Made by a program: the position numbers and the translations under genes. A stretch of DNA of 46,146 bases, taken from assembly GCA_938010765.1 (NCBI GenBank), contig CALLVX010000087.1:1-46146 (forward strand). The letters are read 5' to 3'. Numbering within the stretch: position 1 is the stretch's first letter; the number at the start of each line of letters is the position of its first letter. Shown here in pieces: positions 18,327 through 28,157 of this stretch. The notes under the pieces are model-generated. The model ran no database searches. It saw only the letters and a list, made by a program, of their open reading frames with translations, and was not told the DNA's origin. This DNA is from an uncultured Flavobacteriaceae bacterium (GTDB lineage: Bacteria; Bacteroidota; Bacteroidia; Flavobacteriales; Flavobacteriaceae).

Positions 18327-20483
18327 ATGAAAAGGAACTTGGCCTACGCTCTATTTGTAATGCTCATAGCGGTCGCTTCATGCAGCTTTACCAATCAATC
18401 AGCAGAAAATTTTGAAAATGATGACAAAGACAAGTTGTTGTTAGATTTGATAACCTATGTCTTGGAGAAGGGACATTACGAGCCCAAAACAATTAATGAT
18501 GATTTCTCGGTAAGTGTCTTCGAAGATTTTATATCGGTACTAGACCCTACGAAACGTTATTTCTTGGAATCTGATATTAGGGATTTTGAGCAATACAAGT
18601 TTCAGATAGATGATCAAATAAAGAATACTGAAATTACCTTTTTTAATGTGGTCTATGAACGTTTGATGGAGCGTATGGAAGGAGCCAAAGCAGTTTATAA
18701 GGAGGTTTTGAGTGAACCCTTCGATTACGCGCAAAAAGAAACGATCAATATCGAATACGAGGATTTGACTTTTGCGGATTCTAAAAAAGATTTAAAAGAA
18801 CGATGGAGAAAGCAGTTGAAGTACGCTACTTTAGGCACCTATGATTCTAAAATCACCATGGGTGAAAATATGAAAGATCTTTTTAAAGAAGGAGACGACA
18901 AAGAAGCTGAAAAACCAATGACTCCATTAGAAGCGGAAGTTGCTTCAAGAGAAGCTACGCAAAAGACGCTAGATGAGTTTTTCGACTTTGTAAACGACTT
19001 GGAGCGCAAGGATTGGTTCGTACAATACATCAATACTATTGTAGACGAGTTTGATCCACATACTTTTTATTTTGCGCCTGATGATAAAGAGAAGTTCGAT
19101 ATGAACATGTCGGGCAAGTTTGAAGGTATTGGAGCGCGGCTTCAGAAAAAACCTGAGGGAGCGAAAGTAGTCGAGGTTATTTCTGGTGGTCCGGTATGGC
19201 GTGATCAACGGTTAGAAGTAGGTGATCAAATCTTAAAAGTAGGACAGGCTGGGGAAGCGCCTATCAATATTGTAGGAATGCGTTTGGACGATGCCATTAA
19301 ACTGATCAAAGGGCCACAAGGTACCGTAGTGGATCTTACCGTTCGGAAAGTAGACGGCTCGGTTGCTGTTATTTCCCTTACCCGAGATGTGGTTGAATTA
19401 GAAGAATCTTTTGCAAAATCGGCGAATATTATTAAAGGAGATACAAAATTTGGATTGATCAACCTTCCTAAGTTTTATGTAGATTTCGATGACTACAGTG
19501 AACGAAACGCTGCTACTGATGTGGCGAAAGAAGTAGAACGGTTAAAGCAAGAAGGTGCCGAAGGGCTTATTCTTGATCTTCGTGATAATGGCGGAGGGTC
19601 TTTGAAAACGGTTGTTGAAATGGCCGGCCTCTTCATTAAAGACGGCCCTATAGTGCAGGTGCAATCTTCAGGTCAGGTGAAAGAAGTATATGAGGACAAA
19701 GACGAACGCATTCAATGGGATGGCCCATTGGTTATTTTGGTGAATGAACTATCGGCCTCTGCCTCTGAGATTTTGGCGGCAGCTATGCAAGACTATAAAA
19801 GGGCGGTTGTCATCGGTAGCAAACAGACTTTTGGGAAAGGAACCGTTCAAAATGTACTTCCTTTAGATAATATAGTTCGGAGCAATGAACATGGAGATTT
19901 GGGCGCTATTAAATTAACTACCCAAAAATTCTATCGTATTAATGGAGGGTCTACCCAATTAGAAGGGGTAAAAAGTGATGTAGTCGTTCCAGACAAATAT
20001 TCTTATATCGATTTAGGGGAACGCGATCAGGCAAATCCTTTAAAATGGGATAAAATTACCGCTGCAGATTATCGTTTGTGGGAAGGGTATATCGATTATG
20101 AGCAAACAGTAGCCAATAGTAAAAAACGGATTGCACAGAATGCGCAGATTAAGTTGATAGAAGAGAATGCCAAATGGCTAAAGTCCGAGCAAGATGAATT
20201 GGAGATATCTCTTAATTACGGGGATTATAAGGCGGAGGAAGCAAAGGATAAAGAAAAGCTTAACTATTTCAAAAAACTTTCGGAGTATGATAACAAATTA
20301 TCATTTCGTTCGCTGAAATACGAAGAGGAGTTGTTTACCAAAGATTCGGTACTACGGGAAAAAAGAGATCGTTGGCATAAGAACTTGGCGAAAGATGTAT
20401 ATGTTGAAGAAGCTATTAATGTGTTACAAGATTTGAAAATCAATAACATTAAAAGAGGAAAATTGGCAAGCGTTAAAGGATAG
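18327..20483 (+). CDS. carboxy-terminal processing (tail-specific) protease, S41A family
   Basis: A 718-residue periplasmic protease of the Prc/Tsp type. The signal sequence ends in 'AVASCS', so it may be a lipoprotein. A PDZ domain occupies about residues 240-335 ('FEGIGARLQKK', 'GDQILKVGQ'). The S41 catalytic region has Ser478 and Asp489 in 'SASASEILAAAMQDYKRA' and Lys504 in 'TFGKGTVQ', aligning with E. coli Tsp Ser430, Asp441 and Lys455. A long helical C-terminal DUF3340-like region follows. It is expected to degrade or trim envelope proteins. A strong terminator follows. Confidence 0.93.
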   Translation: MKRNLAYALFVMLIAVASCSFTNQSAENFENDDKDKLLLDLITYVLEKGHYEPKTINDDFSVSVFEDFISVLDPTKRYFLESDIRDFEQYKFQIDDQIKNTEITFFNVVYERLMERMEGAKAVYKEVLSEPFDYAQKETINIEYEDLTFADSKKDLKERWRKQLKYATLGTYDSKITMGENMKDLFKEGDDKEAEKPMTPLEAEVASREATQKTLDEFFDFVNDLERKDWFVQYINTIVDEFDPHTFYFAPDDKEKFDMNMSGKFEGIGARLQKKPEGAKVVEVISGGPVWRDQRLEVGDQILKVGQAGEAPINIVGMRLDDAIKLIKGPQGTVVDLTVRKVDGSVAVISLTRDVVELEESFAKSANIIKGDTKFGLINLPKFYVDFDDYSERNAATDVAKEVERLKQEGAEGLILDLRDNGGGSLKTVVEMAGLFIKDGPIVQVQSSGQVKEVYEDKDERIQWDGPLVILVNELSASASEILAAAMQDYKRAVVIGSKQTFGKGTVQNVLPLDNIVRSNEHGDLGAIKLTTQKFYRINGGSTQLEGVKSDVVVPDKYSYIDLGERDQANPLKWDKITAADYRLWEGYIDYEQTVANSKKRIAQNAQIKLIEENAKWLKSEQDELEISLNYGDYKAEEAKDKEKLNYFKKLSEYDNKLSFRSLKYEEELFTKDSVLREKRDRWHKNLAKDVYVEEAINVLQDLKINNIKRGKLASVKG

Positions 20484-20503
20484 CCTTTATTTCTATAAAT
20501 CAA

Positions 20504-20544
20504 AACAACCCCCTTGATGCCGACATCAAGGGGGTTGTTTTTTT
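20504..20544. terminator. bidirectional terminator between the protease gene and msrA
   Basis: A perfect 16-bp stem (20504-20519 with 20524-20539, loop CCGA) carries a core of CCCCC/GGGGG. It is followed by TTTTTTT on the plus strand and preceded by AAAA, giving a T-run on the minus strand. It can end both convergent transcripts. Confidence 0.92.
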
Positions 20545-20560
20545 ATGGTCGGAATCCGTT

Positions 20561-21100
20561 TTACTTTAATTTATTGGCATGCAGCTTGCGCAACTTAGAA
20601 AGTTTAGGGCCGATTACGGCACTGCAATAGCCTTGCGAGCTATTGTTGCGATAATAGTCCTGGTGATAGTCCTCTGCCTCATAAACAAGGCCCAATGGGC
20701 TTATCTCGGTCACGATCGCCCCGTCAAAGTAGGGCGCTACCTCTGTTGCTGTCTGCTCGGCCACCTCTTTTTGAACTTGATCATGATAATAGATGACAGA
20801 CCTATACTGTGTTCCCACATCGGCGCCTTGGCGATTTAATGTAGTGGGGTCGTGGGTGGTCATAAATATTAATAAGATATCATGGTACGAAATGATACTA
20901 GCATCAAAGGTGATTTGTACGATTTCTGCGTGGCCCGTAAGTCCGGAACATATTTCACGATAGGTGGGTTTGCCCGGGGCGGTACCCCCAGTATATCCCG
21001 AAACTACTTTCTCCACTCCTTCTATTTCTTGAAAAACGGCTTCGGTACACCAAAAACAGCCACCGCCAACGGTAGCTACCTGCAATTTTTTATTGCTCAT
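20561..21100 (-). CDS. msrA: peptide-methionine (S)-S-oxide reductase MsrA
   Basis: A 179-residue enzyme. 'GGGCFWCTEAVFQEIEGV' contains the catalytic Cys of the GCFWC motif, and 'SGYTGG', 'GHAEIVQITFD' and 'QYRSVIYYHDQ' are family blocks. It reduces the S epimer of oxidised methionine. Its start overlaps the msrB stop by 4 bp, so the two are coupled and cover both stereoisomers. No signal peptide is present, so it acts in the cytosol. Confidence 0.95.
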   Translation of the reverse strand: MSNKKLQVATVGGGCFWCTEAVFQEIEGVEKVVSGYTGGTAPGKPTYREICSGLTGHAEIVQITFDASIISYHDILLIFMTTHDPTTLNRQGADVGTQYRSVIYYHDQVQKEVAEQTATEVAPYFDGAIVTEISPLGLVYEAEDYHQDYYRNNSSQGYCSAVIGPKLSKLRKLHANKLK

Positions 21101-21555
21101 TGGTTTCTTTTTTCAGTTTGCAGTTTCATCGCGGCAGAGTTAATACAATAGCGTAGTCCGCTAGGTTCTGGGCCGTCGGGAAAAACATGGCCCAAATGGG
21201 CATCACAAGTATTGCAAAGCACTTCTACCCTGACCATACCAAAAGTCACATCTTTGATATACTGAATAGCATTTTCTTTGATAGGTTGGGTAAAGCTTGG
21301 CCAGCCTGTTCCTGATTCGAACTTAATGGTCGAATCGAACAAAGGGGTATCACAACAGATACAGTTATACTTTCCGGCCTCATGAATACCACAGAGTGCT
21401 CCTGTATGGGGTGCTTCCGTACCTTTTTTTCGAGTGACCCTAAATTCTTCGAGGCTTAGCAACTCGCCCCATTCCGCAGCTGTTTTTTCAACTCTACGGT
21501 CAGGTGTCGGATTTCCATTTATACTAAAACTGATAATATCTTTCCAAGTAATCAT
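21097..21555 (-). CDS. msrB: peptide-methionine (R)-S-oxide reductase MsrB
   Basis: A 152-residue enzyme. Zinc-binding pairs are visible as 'CICC' and 'CNTC', the substrate motif as 'FESGTGWPSF', and the catalytic Cys in 'RYCINSAA'. It reduces the R epimer of methionine sulfoxide and is the first gene of a two-gene msrB-msrA unit. No export signal is seen. The intergenic region upstream shows no clear minus-strand promoter. Confidence 0.95.
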   Translation of the reverse strand: MITWKDIISFSINGNPTPDRRVEKTAAEWGELLSLEEFRVTRKKGTEAPHTGALCGIHEAGKYNCICCDTPLFDSTIKFESGTGWPSFTQPIKENAIQYIKDVTFGMVRVEVLCNTCDAHLGHVFPDGPEPSGLRYCINSAAMKLQTEKRNQ

Positions 21556-21669
21556 AGCTTAAATCAATTTTTCTTTTCCTGCAAGTTAGTTAATCGCAGT
21601 CTAGATTCCTTATCCCATTGGTCGAAATTTGGTGTTAAAACATACACGATAAAGCTCCTATGAATTCGC

Positions 21670-21677
21670 TACATTTG
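21670..21677 (+). promoter_or_regulatory. -7 box just before the nuclease gene
   Basis: TACATTTG is a perfect TAnnTTTG element, but it ends only 4 bp before the annotated ATG at 21682. If functional the transcript would be nearly leaderless, or translation would begin at a later Met (residue 18). No clear -33 box is seen. Confidence 0.35.
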
Positions 21678-21681
21678 AGGC

Positions 21682-22506
21682 ATGGTACGTGTAAATTCAA
21701 AACAACGAAATAAAACTATATACTCATTATTGATGATTGTTTGTGTCGTTGCTATTTGGGCATTTCAAAATTTTTATACGCCAGATACCTACGCTGTAGT
21801 TTCAGGTGAGGAAGGCGCTGCTACGCGAATACCAACCTACTTTATGCCGACATCTACAGCGGGGGCGGTTATTATGCATGAACACTTTACACTTTCGTAT
21901 AGTGAGCCACATGAGCAAGCCGAATGGGTGGCCTATCTTCTTAAGAAAGAGCATTTGACTTATGATGATCGTAAACGACCTTACTTTATAGAAGACCCGA
22001 AGGTGCGAACCAAGTCGGCCGATTGGCGTAACTATAAAGGTTCGGGTTACGATCGGGGCCACTTATGCCCAGCGGGGGACCGTAGGTTTTCAGAGCAAGC
22101 TTACAACGAGACTTTTTATACGAGTAATATAAGTCCGCAAGACCGTGATTTTAACGCTGGGGTTTGGAACCGTTTGGAGCAACAGGTGCGCCGATGGGCT
22201 AAAAAAGAAGGCGTTTTATTTGTTGTTACCGGCGGAGTTTTATCAGATGGTCTTGATGAAATTGGCAGCGAAGATGTTACCGTTCCTAACTCCTACTATA
22301 AAATAATCGCCACGGGTACATCAGATGATATGAAAGTATTGGGCTTTTTGATGAAAGGAGAGGAAAGTACCAAACCCTTACAACAGTTTGCCGTTACTGT
22401 GGATGAAATTGAAAAGCGTACCGGAATCGATTTTTTTGAAGAATTACCTGATAAACTCGAAGCAGACTTAGAAAGCAGGGTAAGGATAGGGGAGTGGCAA
22501 TTTTAG
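21682..22506 (+). CDS. secreted or anchored DNA/RNA non-specific endonuclease (NUC1 family)
   Basis: A 274-residue protein. A hydrophobic segment at about residues 14-30 acts as signal or anchor. The nuclease domain has the catalytic motif 'DRGHLCPAGDRRF' (DRGH) and the metal-binding Asn of 'NISPQDRDFNAGVWNRLE'. These nucleases cut DNA and RNA outside the cytoplasm, for nutrient release, biofilm DNA turnover or competence. It is convergent with rodA, with only 9 bp between stops. The start is uncertain because a -7-like box lies almost at the ATG. Confidence 0.88.
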   Translation: MVRVNSKQRNKTIYSLLMIVCVVAIWAFQNFYTPDTYAVVSGEEGAATRIPTYFMPTSTAGAVIMHEHFTLSYSEPHEQAEWVAYLLKKEHLTYDDRKRPYFIEDPKVRTKSADWRNYKGSGYDRGHLCPAGDRRFSEQAYNETFYTSNISPQDRDFNAGVWNRLEQQVRRWAKKEGVLFVVTGGVLSDGLDEIGSEDVTVPNSYYKIIATGTSDDMKVLGFLMKGEESTKPLQQFAVTVDEIEKRTGIDFFEELPDKLEADLESRVRIGEWQF

Positions 22507-22515
22507 AAATCGGGT

Positions 22516-23799
22516 TTAAATCCCTTCTTTTAGTCTGTTCGTATCCAACTTTAGGAAAATAAATAAAAGTATGGTGAAGAACAGAAGGCCAGAGCCACCA
22601 TAGCTAAAAAAGGGTAGTGGAATCCCAATGGTAGGAAGTACCCCAATGACCATTCCGATATTAATAAAATAGTGAATCAGGAGAATAGAAATTACTCCAT
22701 ACCCATACATTCGGCTAAAGCTGTTCTTTTGTCGTTCTGCGAGGTATACCAATCGCAATAACATTAGTGTAAATAGTAAAACTACCGTTGCAGTGCCAAC
22801 AAACCCCCATTCTTCCCCTACCGTACTAAATATGTAATCGGTATGCTGTTCTGGTACAAAATCTCCCTTGGTACGGGTGCCTTCTAAGAAGCCTTTTCCG
22901 AAAAATCCGCCAGATTCAATGGCTTTCTCCGATTGATATGTATTGTATCCGATCGTTTTTCGAATTTGCTCTAGTTTTGCAGGGTCTTTCTCTAGGCGTA
23001 GCCAAAGACTAAACCTGTCGCGATGCCGTTGTTCAAAAACATTGTTAAATACAAAATTGACCGATAAGGAAAAAAGAATGGCGACTACCGCAAATGTAAT
23101 CAAGGGTAAAACGGGTATTTTAAAACGTTTTTTCTTTAAAATAAAGAACATTACAATTAATAGGATAATAACAATGCTCACCCATGTAGTACCGAACATA
23201 AGGGTGGTTACAAAGACTAGCACGGCTAAAAATGCGATTCCCAGGTAGTAGAGCGGAAGTCCCTCTCTAAAGATTACAAAAGAAAGCGCAAAAAATACCA
23301 AGGCACTTCCGGGGTCTGGTTGCGGGACAATCAATATCGCAGGGATAAGAATAATCAAGAAAGAATAAAGCTGATCTTTTCTGCGTTTAATATCGGTTTG
23401 TATATCACTTAGATATTTTGCCAGGGCAAGTGCTGTGCCCACTTTTGCAAGTTCAGAAGGTTGCAGGTTGAAAAAACCAAGATCGTACCAAGAAGTGGCC
23501 CCGGCAATTGTTTTTCCAAAAATGAAAAGACCGAGCAATAATAGTATCGAAATGGTATAGAAAACACTTGAAAAACGTTCGAAAAAGCTTGCTTCCAAGG
23601 CAAGTATGACTACAATGGCTACAAAACTTGTGCCTATGAAAAAAAGTTGTTTGCCATGTAAGGCCGAGAAGTTAAAGACAGATGGTTCAGCATCGGTAAA
23701 GGTGCTTGAATAAATATTTAGCCATCCAATTGCTACCAACATAAGGTAAAACAGAACGGTAAGCCAATCGATTCGTTTGAGAATACTTTTACCAAGCAC
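22516..23799 (-). CDS. rodA: rod-shape peptidoglycan glycosyltransferase RodA (SEDS)
   Basis: A 427-residue polytopic SEDS protein. The conserved C-terminal block 'GMVIGVLPTIGIPLPFFSYGGSGLL' is present. It polymerises glycan strands together with PBP2 during elongation. A longer ATG frame begins at 23826, but I prefer the GTG at 23799 (…LGKSILKRIDWLTV). It overlaps mrdA by only 11 bp and gives the short N-terminus usual before the 'IDW' of flavobacterial RodA. Last gene of the elongasome cluster. Confidence 0.88.
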   Translation of the reverse strand: MLGKSILKRIDWLTVLFYLMLVAIGWLNIYSSTFTDAEPSVFNFSALHGKQLFFIGTSFVAIVVILALEASFFERFSSVFYTISILLLLGLFIFGKTIAGATSWYDLGFFNLQPSELAKVGTALALAKYLSDIQTDIKRRKDQLYSFLIILIPAILIVPQPDPGSALVFFALSFVIFREGLPLYYLGIAFLAVLVFVTTLMFGTTWVSIVIILLIVMFFILKKKRFKIPVLPLITFAVVAILFSLSVNFVFNNVFEQRHRDRFSLWLRLEKDPAKLEQIRKTIGYNTYQSEKAIESGGFFGKGFLEGTRTKGDFVPEQHTDYIFSTVGEEWGFVGTATVVLLFTLMLLRLVYLAERQKNSFSRMYGYGVISILLIHYFINIGMVIGVLPTIGIPLPFFSYGGSGLLFFTILLFIFLKLDTNRLKEGI

Positions 23800-25657
23800 G
23801 CACGTTGATTTTAAATTCTTCCCCACTATAGGGCTTTGCGTATTCGTGTTCCAGCGTCTTTTCGAGCATTCGTTGCTCTAGATCGGTACGTGTAATTTTG
23901 CCTTTGATGTACTTTTCGATCATCAAAGACGCTATGTGACCTGCGTAGCGAGACCCATAATACCCATTTTCAATATACACTGCGATGGCTATTTTAGGAT
24001 TGTCTACTGGCGCAAAGGCTACGAATACAGAATTGTCCGTCAGTTGTGTCTTTACCCCGTCTATTTTCATAAAGTTCTCGACGGTACCAGTTTTTCCTGC
24101 AATGGCTATGTCTGGTACTTGAACCCACCTTGCGGTACCATGATTATATACATCGGCCATCCCCTGTACAACAGGTTCAAAATGTTTCTTGTCGATAGTG
24201 GTATGTCTGGCCTCGGTAAATTGCGGATTATCGATATCCTTGCCTTCCACTTTTTTAAGAATGTGCGGGGTATAGAAATGCCCACGATTTGCAATTGCTG
24301 CCGTCATATTTGCCAATTGCAGGGGGGTTACCGCTACTTCTCCTTGTCCTATGGCATTAGAGTAGGTAGTGGAGGCCGACCAGCGCTTGGCGCCATACCA
24401 TTTGTCGTACATGGCGCGGTTGGGGATACGACCTCGTCTTCCCGTATGCAAATCGGAACCGAGGTAGCCACCTAGGCCGAAGCTCTCCATGTGTTTTTCC
24501 CAAGCATCCATACCCTCTCCCATGGACGGGAAAACATCAAAAATTTTCCGGTACACACCCACAAAATATGCATTGCATGAATTATAAATTCCACTGTTCA
24601 AGTTACGGGTTCCGCCTCCGCAATGGCATCCTTTTTTGCTTCTGCCAATATAAAACCCGCCAGAGCAACCAATGCTTGTGCTAGGTGTAATGGCGCCTTC
24701 TTGCAGCGCTACTAAGGCATTGAGCGTTTTAAAAGGAGATCCAGGCGCCTTCTCGAATGAAATTGAGCGGTCGAACAGTGGCTTGGATATTGAATCGTAA
24801 TGAAGTTTGCTATAATTGTGTGAGCGCTCCCTCCCTACCAGTAACGAAGGGTCATAGGTGGGGCCTGAAATCATAGACAGTATTTCGCCAGTGGCGGGTT
24901 CAATAGCTACAATACCACCATGTTTTCCGTGCATGAGGCGCTCCCCATACTCCTGTAAAACTTTATCGATGGTAATATGTATTTCTTTTCCCTGTTCGGG
25001 AAGTGTATCCAATTGGCCATCCTTATAGGGGCCAATGTCTCGGTTAAAACGATCTTTTTGAATATACTGTACACCTTTTCGCCCTCTTAGGATTTCTTCA
25101 TAGACTTTTTCGATGCCGATTCGTCCGGTAAGCTCTCCTTGTTTAAAATAGGGGTTTCGAGCCAAATCGCGTTCGTTTACCTCACTAATATAACCAAGCA
25201 CGTTGGCCGCACTGTTAGTGTCATAATAACGTAGGGATCTCTTTTGAATATAAAACCCCTTGTAATGCCGCATTTTTTCCTGTAGTCTGGCATAGTCTTG
25301 TTTGGAAAGTTGGGGTACCAAAACAGAGGGGAGCCTGGGAGAGTATATTCTTGCCTTTTTCAGTTCTTTGATAAATTTTTCCTTGGGTACTCCAAGAAGC
25401 GTACAAAACTCAAGCGTATCCAATGCGCGTACTTCCCTGGGAATAACCATTACATCATAGGCCGGGTCATTACCTACCAACAACTTTCCGTTGCGATCAT
25501 AGATATAGCCTCGCTCGGGATAATCATAAATCGCTTTTATCGCAGGGTCCTCCATGACCTGGTCAGGTGAAAAACTGAAAATTTGAAGATAGCTGAGCCT
25601 ACCGAGAAAAGTAATTCCGATGATAACGATGATAGAGGAAAGTAATATCTTTTTCAT
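23789..25657 (-). CDS. mrdA: penicillin-binding protein 2 (elongation transpeptidase)
   Basis: A 622-residue class B PBP. It has one N-terminal membrane helix, a PBP dimerisation region, and a transpeptidase domain. The three active-site motifs are readable: SxxK in 'PGSPFKTLNALVAL', SxN in 'TYSNAIGQGE', and KTG in 'AGKTGTVEN'. It crosslinks new peptidoglycan in the elongasome with RodA and MreBCD. The start overlaps the mreD stop by 4 bp. Confidence 0.94.
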   Translation of the reverse strand: MKKILLSSIIVIIGITFLGRLSYLQIFSFSPDQVMEDPAIKAIYDYPERGYIYDRNGKLLVGNDPAYDVMVIPREVRALDTLEFCTLLGVPKEKFIKELKKARIYSPRLPSVLVPQLSKQDYARLQEKMRHYKGFYIQKRSLRYYDTNSAANVLGYISEVNERDLARNPYFKQGELTGRIGIEKVYEEILRGRKGVQYIQKDRFNRDIGPYKDGQLDTLPEQGKEIHITIDKVLQEYGERLMHGKHGGIVAIEPATGEILSMISGPTYDPSLLVGRERSHNYSKLHYDSISKPLFDRSISFEKAPGSPFKTLNALVALQEGAITPSTSIGCSGGFYIGRSKKGCHCGGGTRNLNSGIYNSCNAYFVGVYRKIFDVFPSMGEGMDAWEKHMESFGLGGYLGSDLHTGRRGRIPNRAMYDKWYGAKRWSASTTYSNAIGQGEVAVTPLQLANMTAAIANRGHFYTPHILKKVEGKDIDNPQFTEARHTTIDKKHFEPVVQGMADVYNHGTARWVQVPDIAIAGKTGTVENFMKIDGVKTQLTDNSVFVAFAPVDNPKIAIAVYIENGYYGSRYAGHIASLMIEKYIKGKITRTDLEQRMLEKTLEHEYAKPYSGEEFKINVRAW

Positions 25658-26160
25658 TCTTTTTTGGCGCTAAAAAGAGAATTGAACAATAGGCACAAAA
25701 CGATAGAGGCCGCCCCTATGGCGACTACTTTTTTCAAAATCAACAGTATGTTTGCAAAGCTGAATATTTCTAATGTAAAGAACACTGTATGATGTACTAT
25801 TATTAATAACGCCAAAAATGTAAATTGTTGTGCCCTAGTACTATTAGAAAGTCGAAAACTTTGAAATTCAATATTAACCCCAAAAACAAATCGCATGATC
25901 GCGGGGCGTATATAAGCGATTGTTACTGTCGAAGCTGAATGAATTGCCATAGTGTCCGAAAATAGATCGATAAAAAATCCTAGCAGAAAACTAAGTCCAA
26001 TAAAGGCGGCCCTGTTTTCGTTTACCGGAAACCAGTACAGAAAAAGAATGTAGACCATTGGATTAATGAAACCAAAGAAGTTAAGTCGGTTAAAAACCAA
26101 CACCTGTACCAATATTAGCAGTACAAATCGAATGATATTTACAAAGTAATTATTGTTCAT
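25654..26160 (-). CDS. mreD: rod shape-determining protein MreD
   Basis: A 168-residue protein with about five hydrophobic helices and little soluble sequence ('FVLLILVQVLVFNRLNFFGFINPMVYILFLYWFP' opens it). MreD sequences are weakly conserved. The call rests on size, topology and its position between mreC (11-bp overlap) and mrdA (4-bp overlap). Confidence 0.88.
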   Translation of the reverse strand: MNNNYFVNIIRFVLLILVQVLVFNRLNFFGFINPMVYILFLYWFPVNENRAAFIGLSFLLGFFIDLFSDTMAIHSASTVTIAYIRPAIMRFVFGVNIEFQSFRLSNSTRAQQFTFLALLIIVHHTVFFTLEIFSFANILLILKKVVAIGAASIVLCLLFNSLFSAKKE

Positions 26161-26968
26161 TGATGGTTTCTGCTTCGAGTTCTAAAATTTCCTCCCGATC
26201 ATTGTTTTGTACGATATATACATTTTTAATATTGGTCATATCATTAAATAAACGTACATCTATTTGATAAAAACTGTTCGAGGTATCCAAATCAAATTTT
26301 TGTATCGTTCCTATTGGGATATCTCCCGGAAAAATACTGCTCATTCCTCCAGTAACAATGGTATCCCCTACCGTAAGAGGTACAAGACGAGGAATGTCTA
26401 CTAACTGAACCACATTATAACGCTGCGCGTTCCAGACCAAGGAGCCAAAATGCGCCGTATTTTTTAGTTTGGCATTTATGGTCGACTTTTCATTTAAAAT
26501 ACTTTGTACCGAGGAATAATTGCCCGAGGTATTTTCAACGATTCCCAAAATACCCTTCTCGGTAATGACGCCCATATCTGGCAGTACACTGTCTTTTTCT
26601 CCCTGGTTGATCGTAATATAATTTCTTGGTTCGGCATAACTGTTCTTGATTACTTGCCCTGTGGTAATAGTATAAACTGATTGGGTAGAATCTAAGGCCG
26701 ACACATTTTGCGTTTCGCGGTTAAAGAGCAACTTCCGAAGTTGTTTGTTCTCCTCTACTAGCTTTGCATTTTCTTCAGAAAGCCCAAAATAAGTTGAAAA
26801 ACCATTGAAAGTTTCATAAACAGAGCCGGTAATCCAATTGCTTGAATTGAAAAAACGCGATTGATGATATGAATGTGACTGCACAGTAAAGCCTAATGCA
26901 ATAAATAACAAGAATAGATAGAGTAGGAAATTCTTGTTCCGTATTACAAAATTAATGATCTGTTGCAT
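26150..26968 (-). CDS. mreC: rod shape-determining protein MreC
   Basis: A 272-residue protein with one N-terminal membrane helix (about residues 11-30), then a short coiled coil ('SEENAKLVEENKQLRKLL') and the periplasmic MreC beta domain ('NYITINQGEKDSVLPDMGVITEKGILGIVENTSGNYSSVQSIL'). It links MreB filaments to PBP2 in the periplasm. It is separated from mreB by a 110-bp gap with no obvious hairpin. Confidence 0.93.
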   Translation of the reverse strand: MQQIINFVIRNKNFLLYLFLLFIALGFTVQSHSYHQSRFFNSSNWITGSVYETFNGFSTYFGLSEENAKLVEENKQLRKLLFNRETQNVSALDSTQSVYTITTGQVIKNSYAEPRNYITINQGEKDSVLPDMGVITEKGILGIVENTSGNYSSVQSILNEKSTINAKLKNTAHFGSLVWNAQRYNVVQLVDIPRLVPLTVGDTIVTGGMSSIFPGDIPIGTIQKFDLDTSNSFYQIDVRLFNDMTNIKNVYIVQNNDREEILELEAETINEQ

Positions 26969-27078
26969 TCACTCGCTAATTTAGCTGCTTGCTATCGTCT
27001 GGAATCTAGTTGGTTTGAAGTTACGGGCATACAGGCCTCGTTTATAGACACTATTATTTTCGTCTTTTCCTCGAAATC

Positions 27079-28107
27079 TTATTTGATAAGGATACTCTTA
27101 TAACGATCTAAGTTTTTAAGGGCAATTCCGGTACCTCTAACAACGGCCCGTAACGGATCTTCTGCAATATATACAGGGAGATCGGTTTTTTGGGAAAGCC
27201 TTCTATCGAGTCCACGCAGCATTGAACCGCCACCAGCAAGATAAATACCTGTATTGTAGATATCCGCTGCAAGTTCTGGAGGTGTTTGTGACAAGGTCTC
27301 CATAACAGCATCTTCTACACGAAGAATCGATTTGTCGAGGGCCTTCGCAATTTCTCGGTACGAAATCTGTACCTGTTTTGGTTTTCCGGTCAATAAATCA
27401 CGTCCTTGGACCGATTTTTCATCTGGCGGATTCTGAAGGTCTTCAGTAGCCGAACCAATTTCAATTTTTATATTTTCTGCTGTACTTTCCCCAACATATA
27501 AGTTGTGTTGGGTACGCATATAGTAAATGATGTCGTTTGTAAACACGTCACCTGCAATTTTCACAGATTTATCACAAACGATACCACCTAGTGCAATTAC
27601 TGCAATTTCGGTAGTACCACCACCTATATCCACGATCATGTTTCCTTTTGGCTGCATAATGTCCAAGCCAATACCGATAGCCGCTGCCATAGGCTCATGT
27701 ATCAAGTATACTTCTTTACCATTTACACGTTCAGCAGATTCTTTTACAGCACGCATTTCAACTTCGGTAATTCCGGAAGGTATGCAGATGACCATTCGCA
27801 ATGCAGGAGGGAACCATTTCTTCTTTAAGGCAGGGATATTTTTGATGAACATATTGATCATCTTTTCCGAAGCATCAAAATCGGCGATCACCCCATCTTT
27901 CAAAGGTCGGATCGTCTTAATGTTTTCATGGGTCTTGCCCTGCATCATATTGGCTTCTTTGCCAACTGCAATGATTTTGCCCGAAATTCGGTCACGGGCA
28001 ACTATAGACGGACTGTCGACGACGACTTTGTCCATGTGGATGATGAGGGTGTTCGCAGTTCCTAGGTCGATTGCGATTTCCTCGGTCAAGAAATCAAAAA
28101 ATCCCAT
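27079..28107 (-). CDS. mreB: rod shape-determining actin homologue MreB
   Basis: A 342-residue actin-fold ATPase. 'IAIDLGTANTLI' (phosphate 1), 'MIVDIGGGTTEIAVIALGG' (phosphate 2) and 'GIYLAGGGSMLRGLDRRL' (adenosine) are all present. The N-terminal 'MGFFDFLTEEI' includes the amphipathic membrane-binding start. It organises the elongation machinery and heads the mreBCD-mrdA-rodA run. Confidence 0.96.
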   Translation of the reverse strand: MGFFDFLTEEIAIDLGTANTLIIHMDKVVVDSPSIVARDRISGKIIAVGKEANMMQGKTHENIKTIRPLKDGVIADFDASEKMINMFIKNIPALKKKWFPPALRMVICIPSGITEVEMRAVKESAERVNGKEVYLIHEPMAAAIGIGLDIMQPKGNMIVDIGGGTTEIAVIALGGIVCDKSVKIAGDVFTNDIIYYMRTQHNLYVGESTAENIKIEIGSATEDLQNPPDEKSVQGRDLLTGKPKQVQISYREIAKALDKSILRVEDAVMETLSQTPPELAADIYNTGIYLAGGGSMLRGLDRRLSQKTDLPVYIAEDPLRAVVRGTGIALKNLDRYKSILIK

Positions 28108-28157
28108 TTTTAATTCGTTTGGTTATGTTACAAGTTAGAGTGGGGTGTAACGTATCG

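Noticed and set aside
22505..22535. GGGTTTAAATCCC palindrome between the nuclease gene and rodA as a terminator
   Set aside because: Stem too short and largely the coding end of rodA; no T-run in either direction.
27527..28138. A 203-aa plus-strand open frame over mreB
   Set aside because: Antisense shadow of mreB, whose ATP-binding motifs are clear on the other strand.
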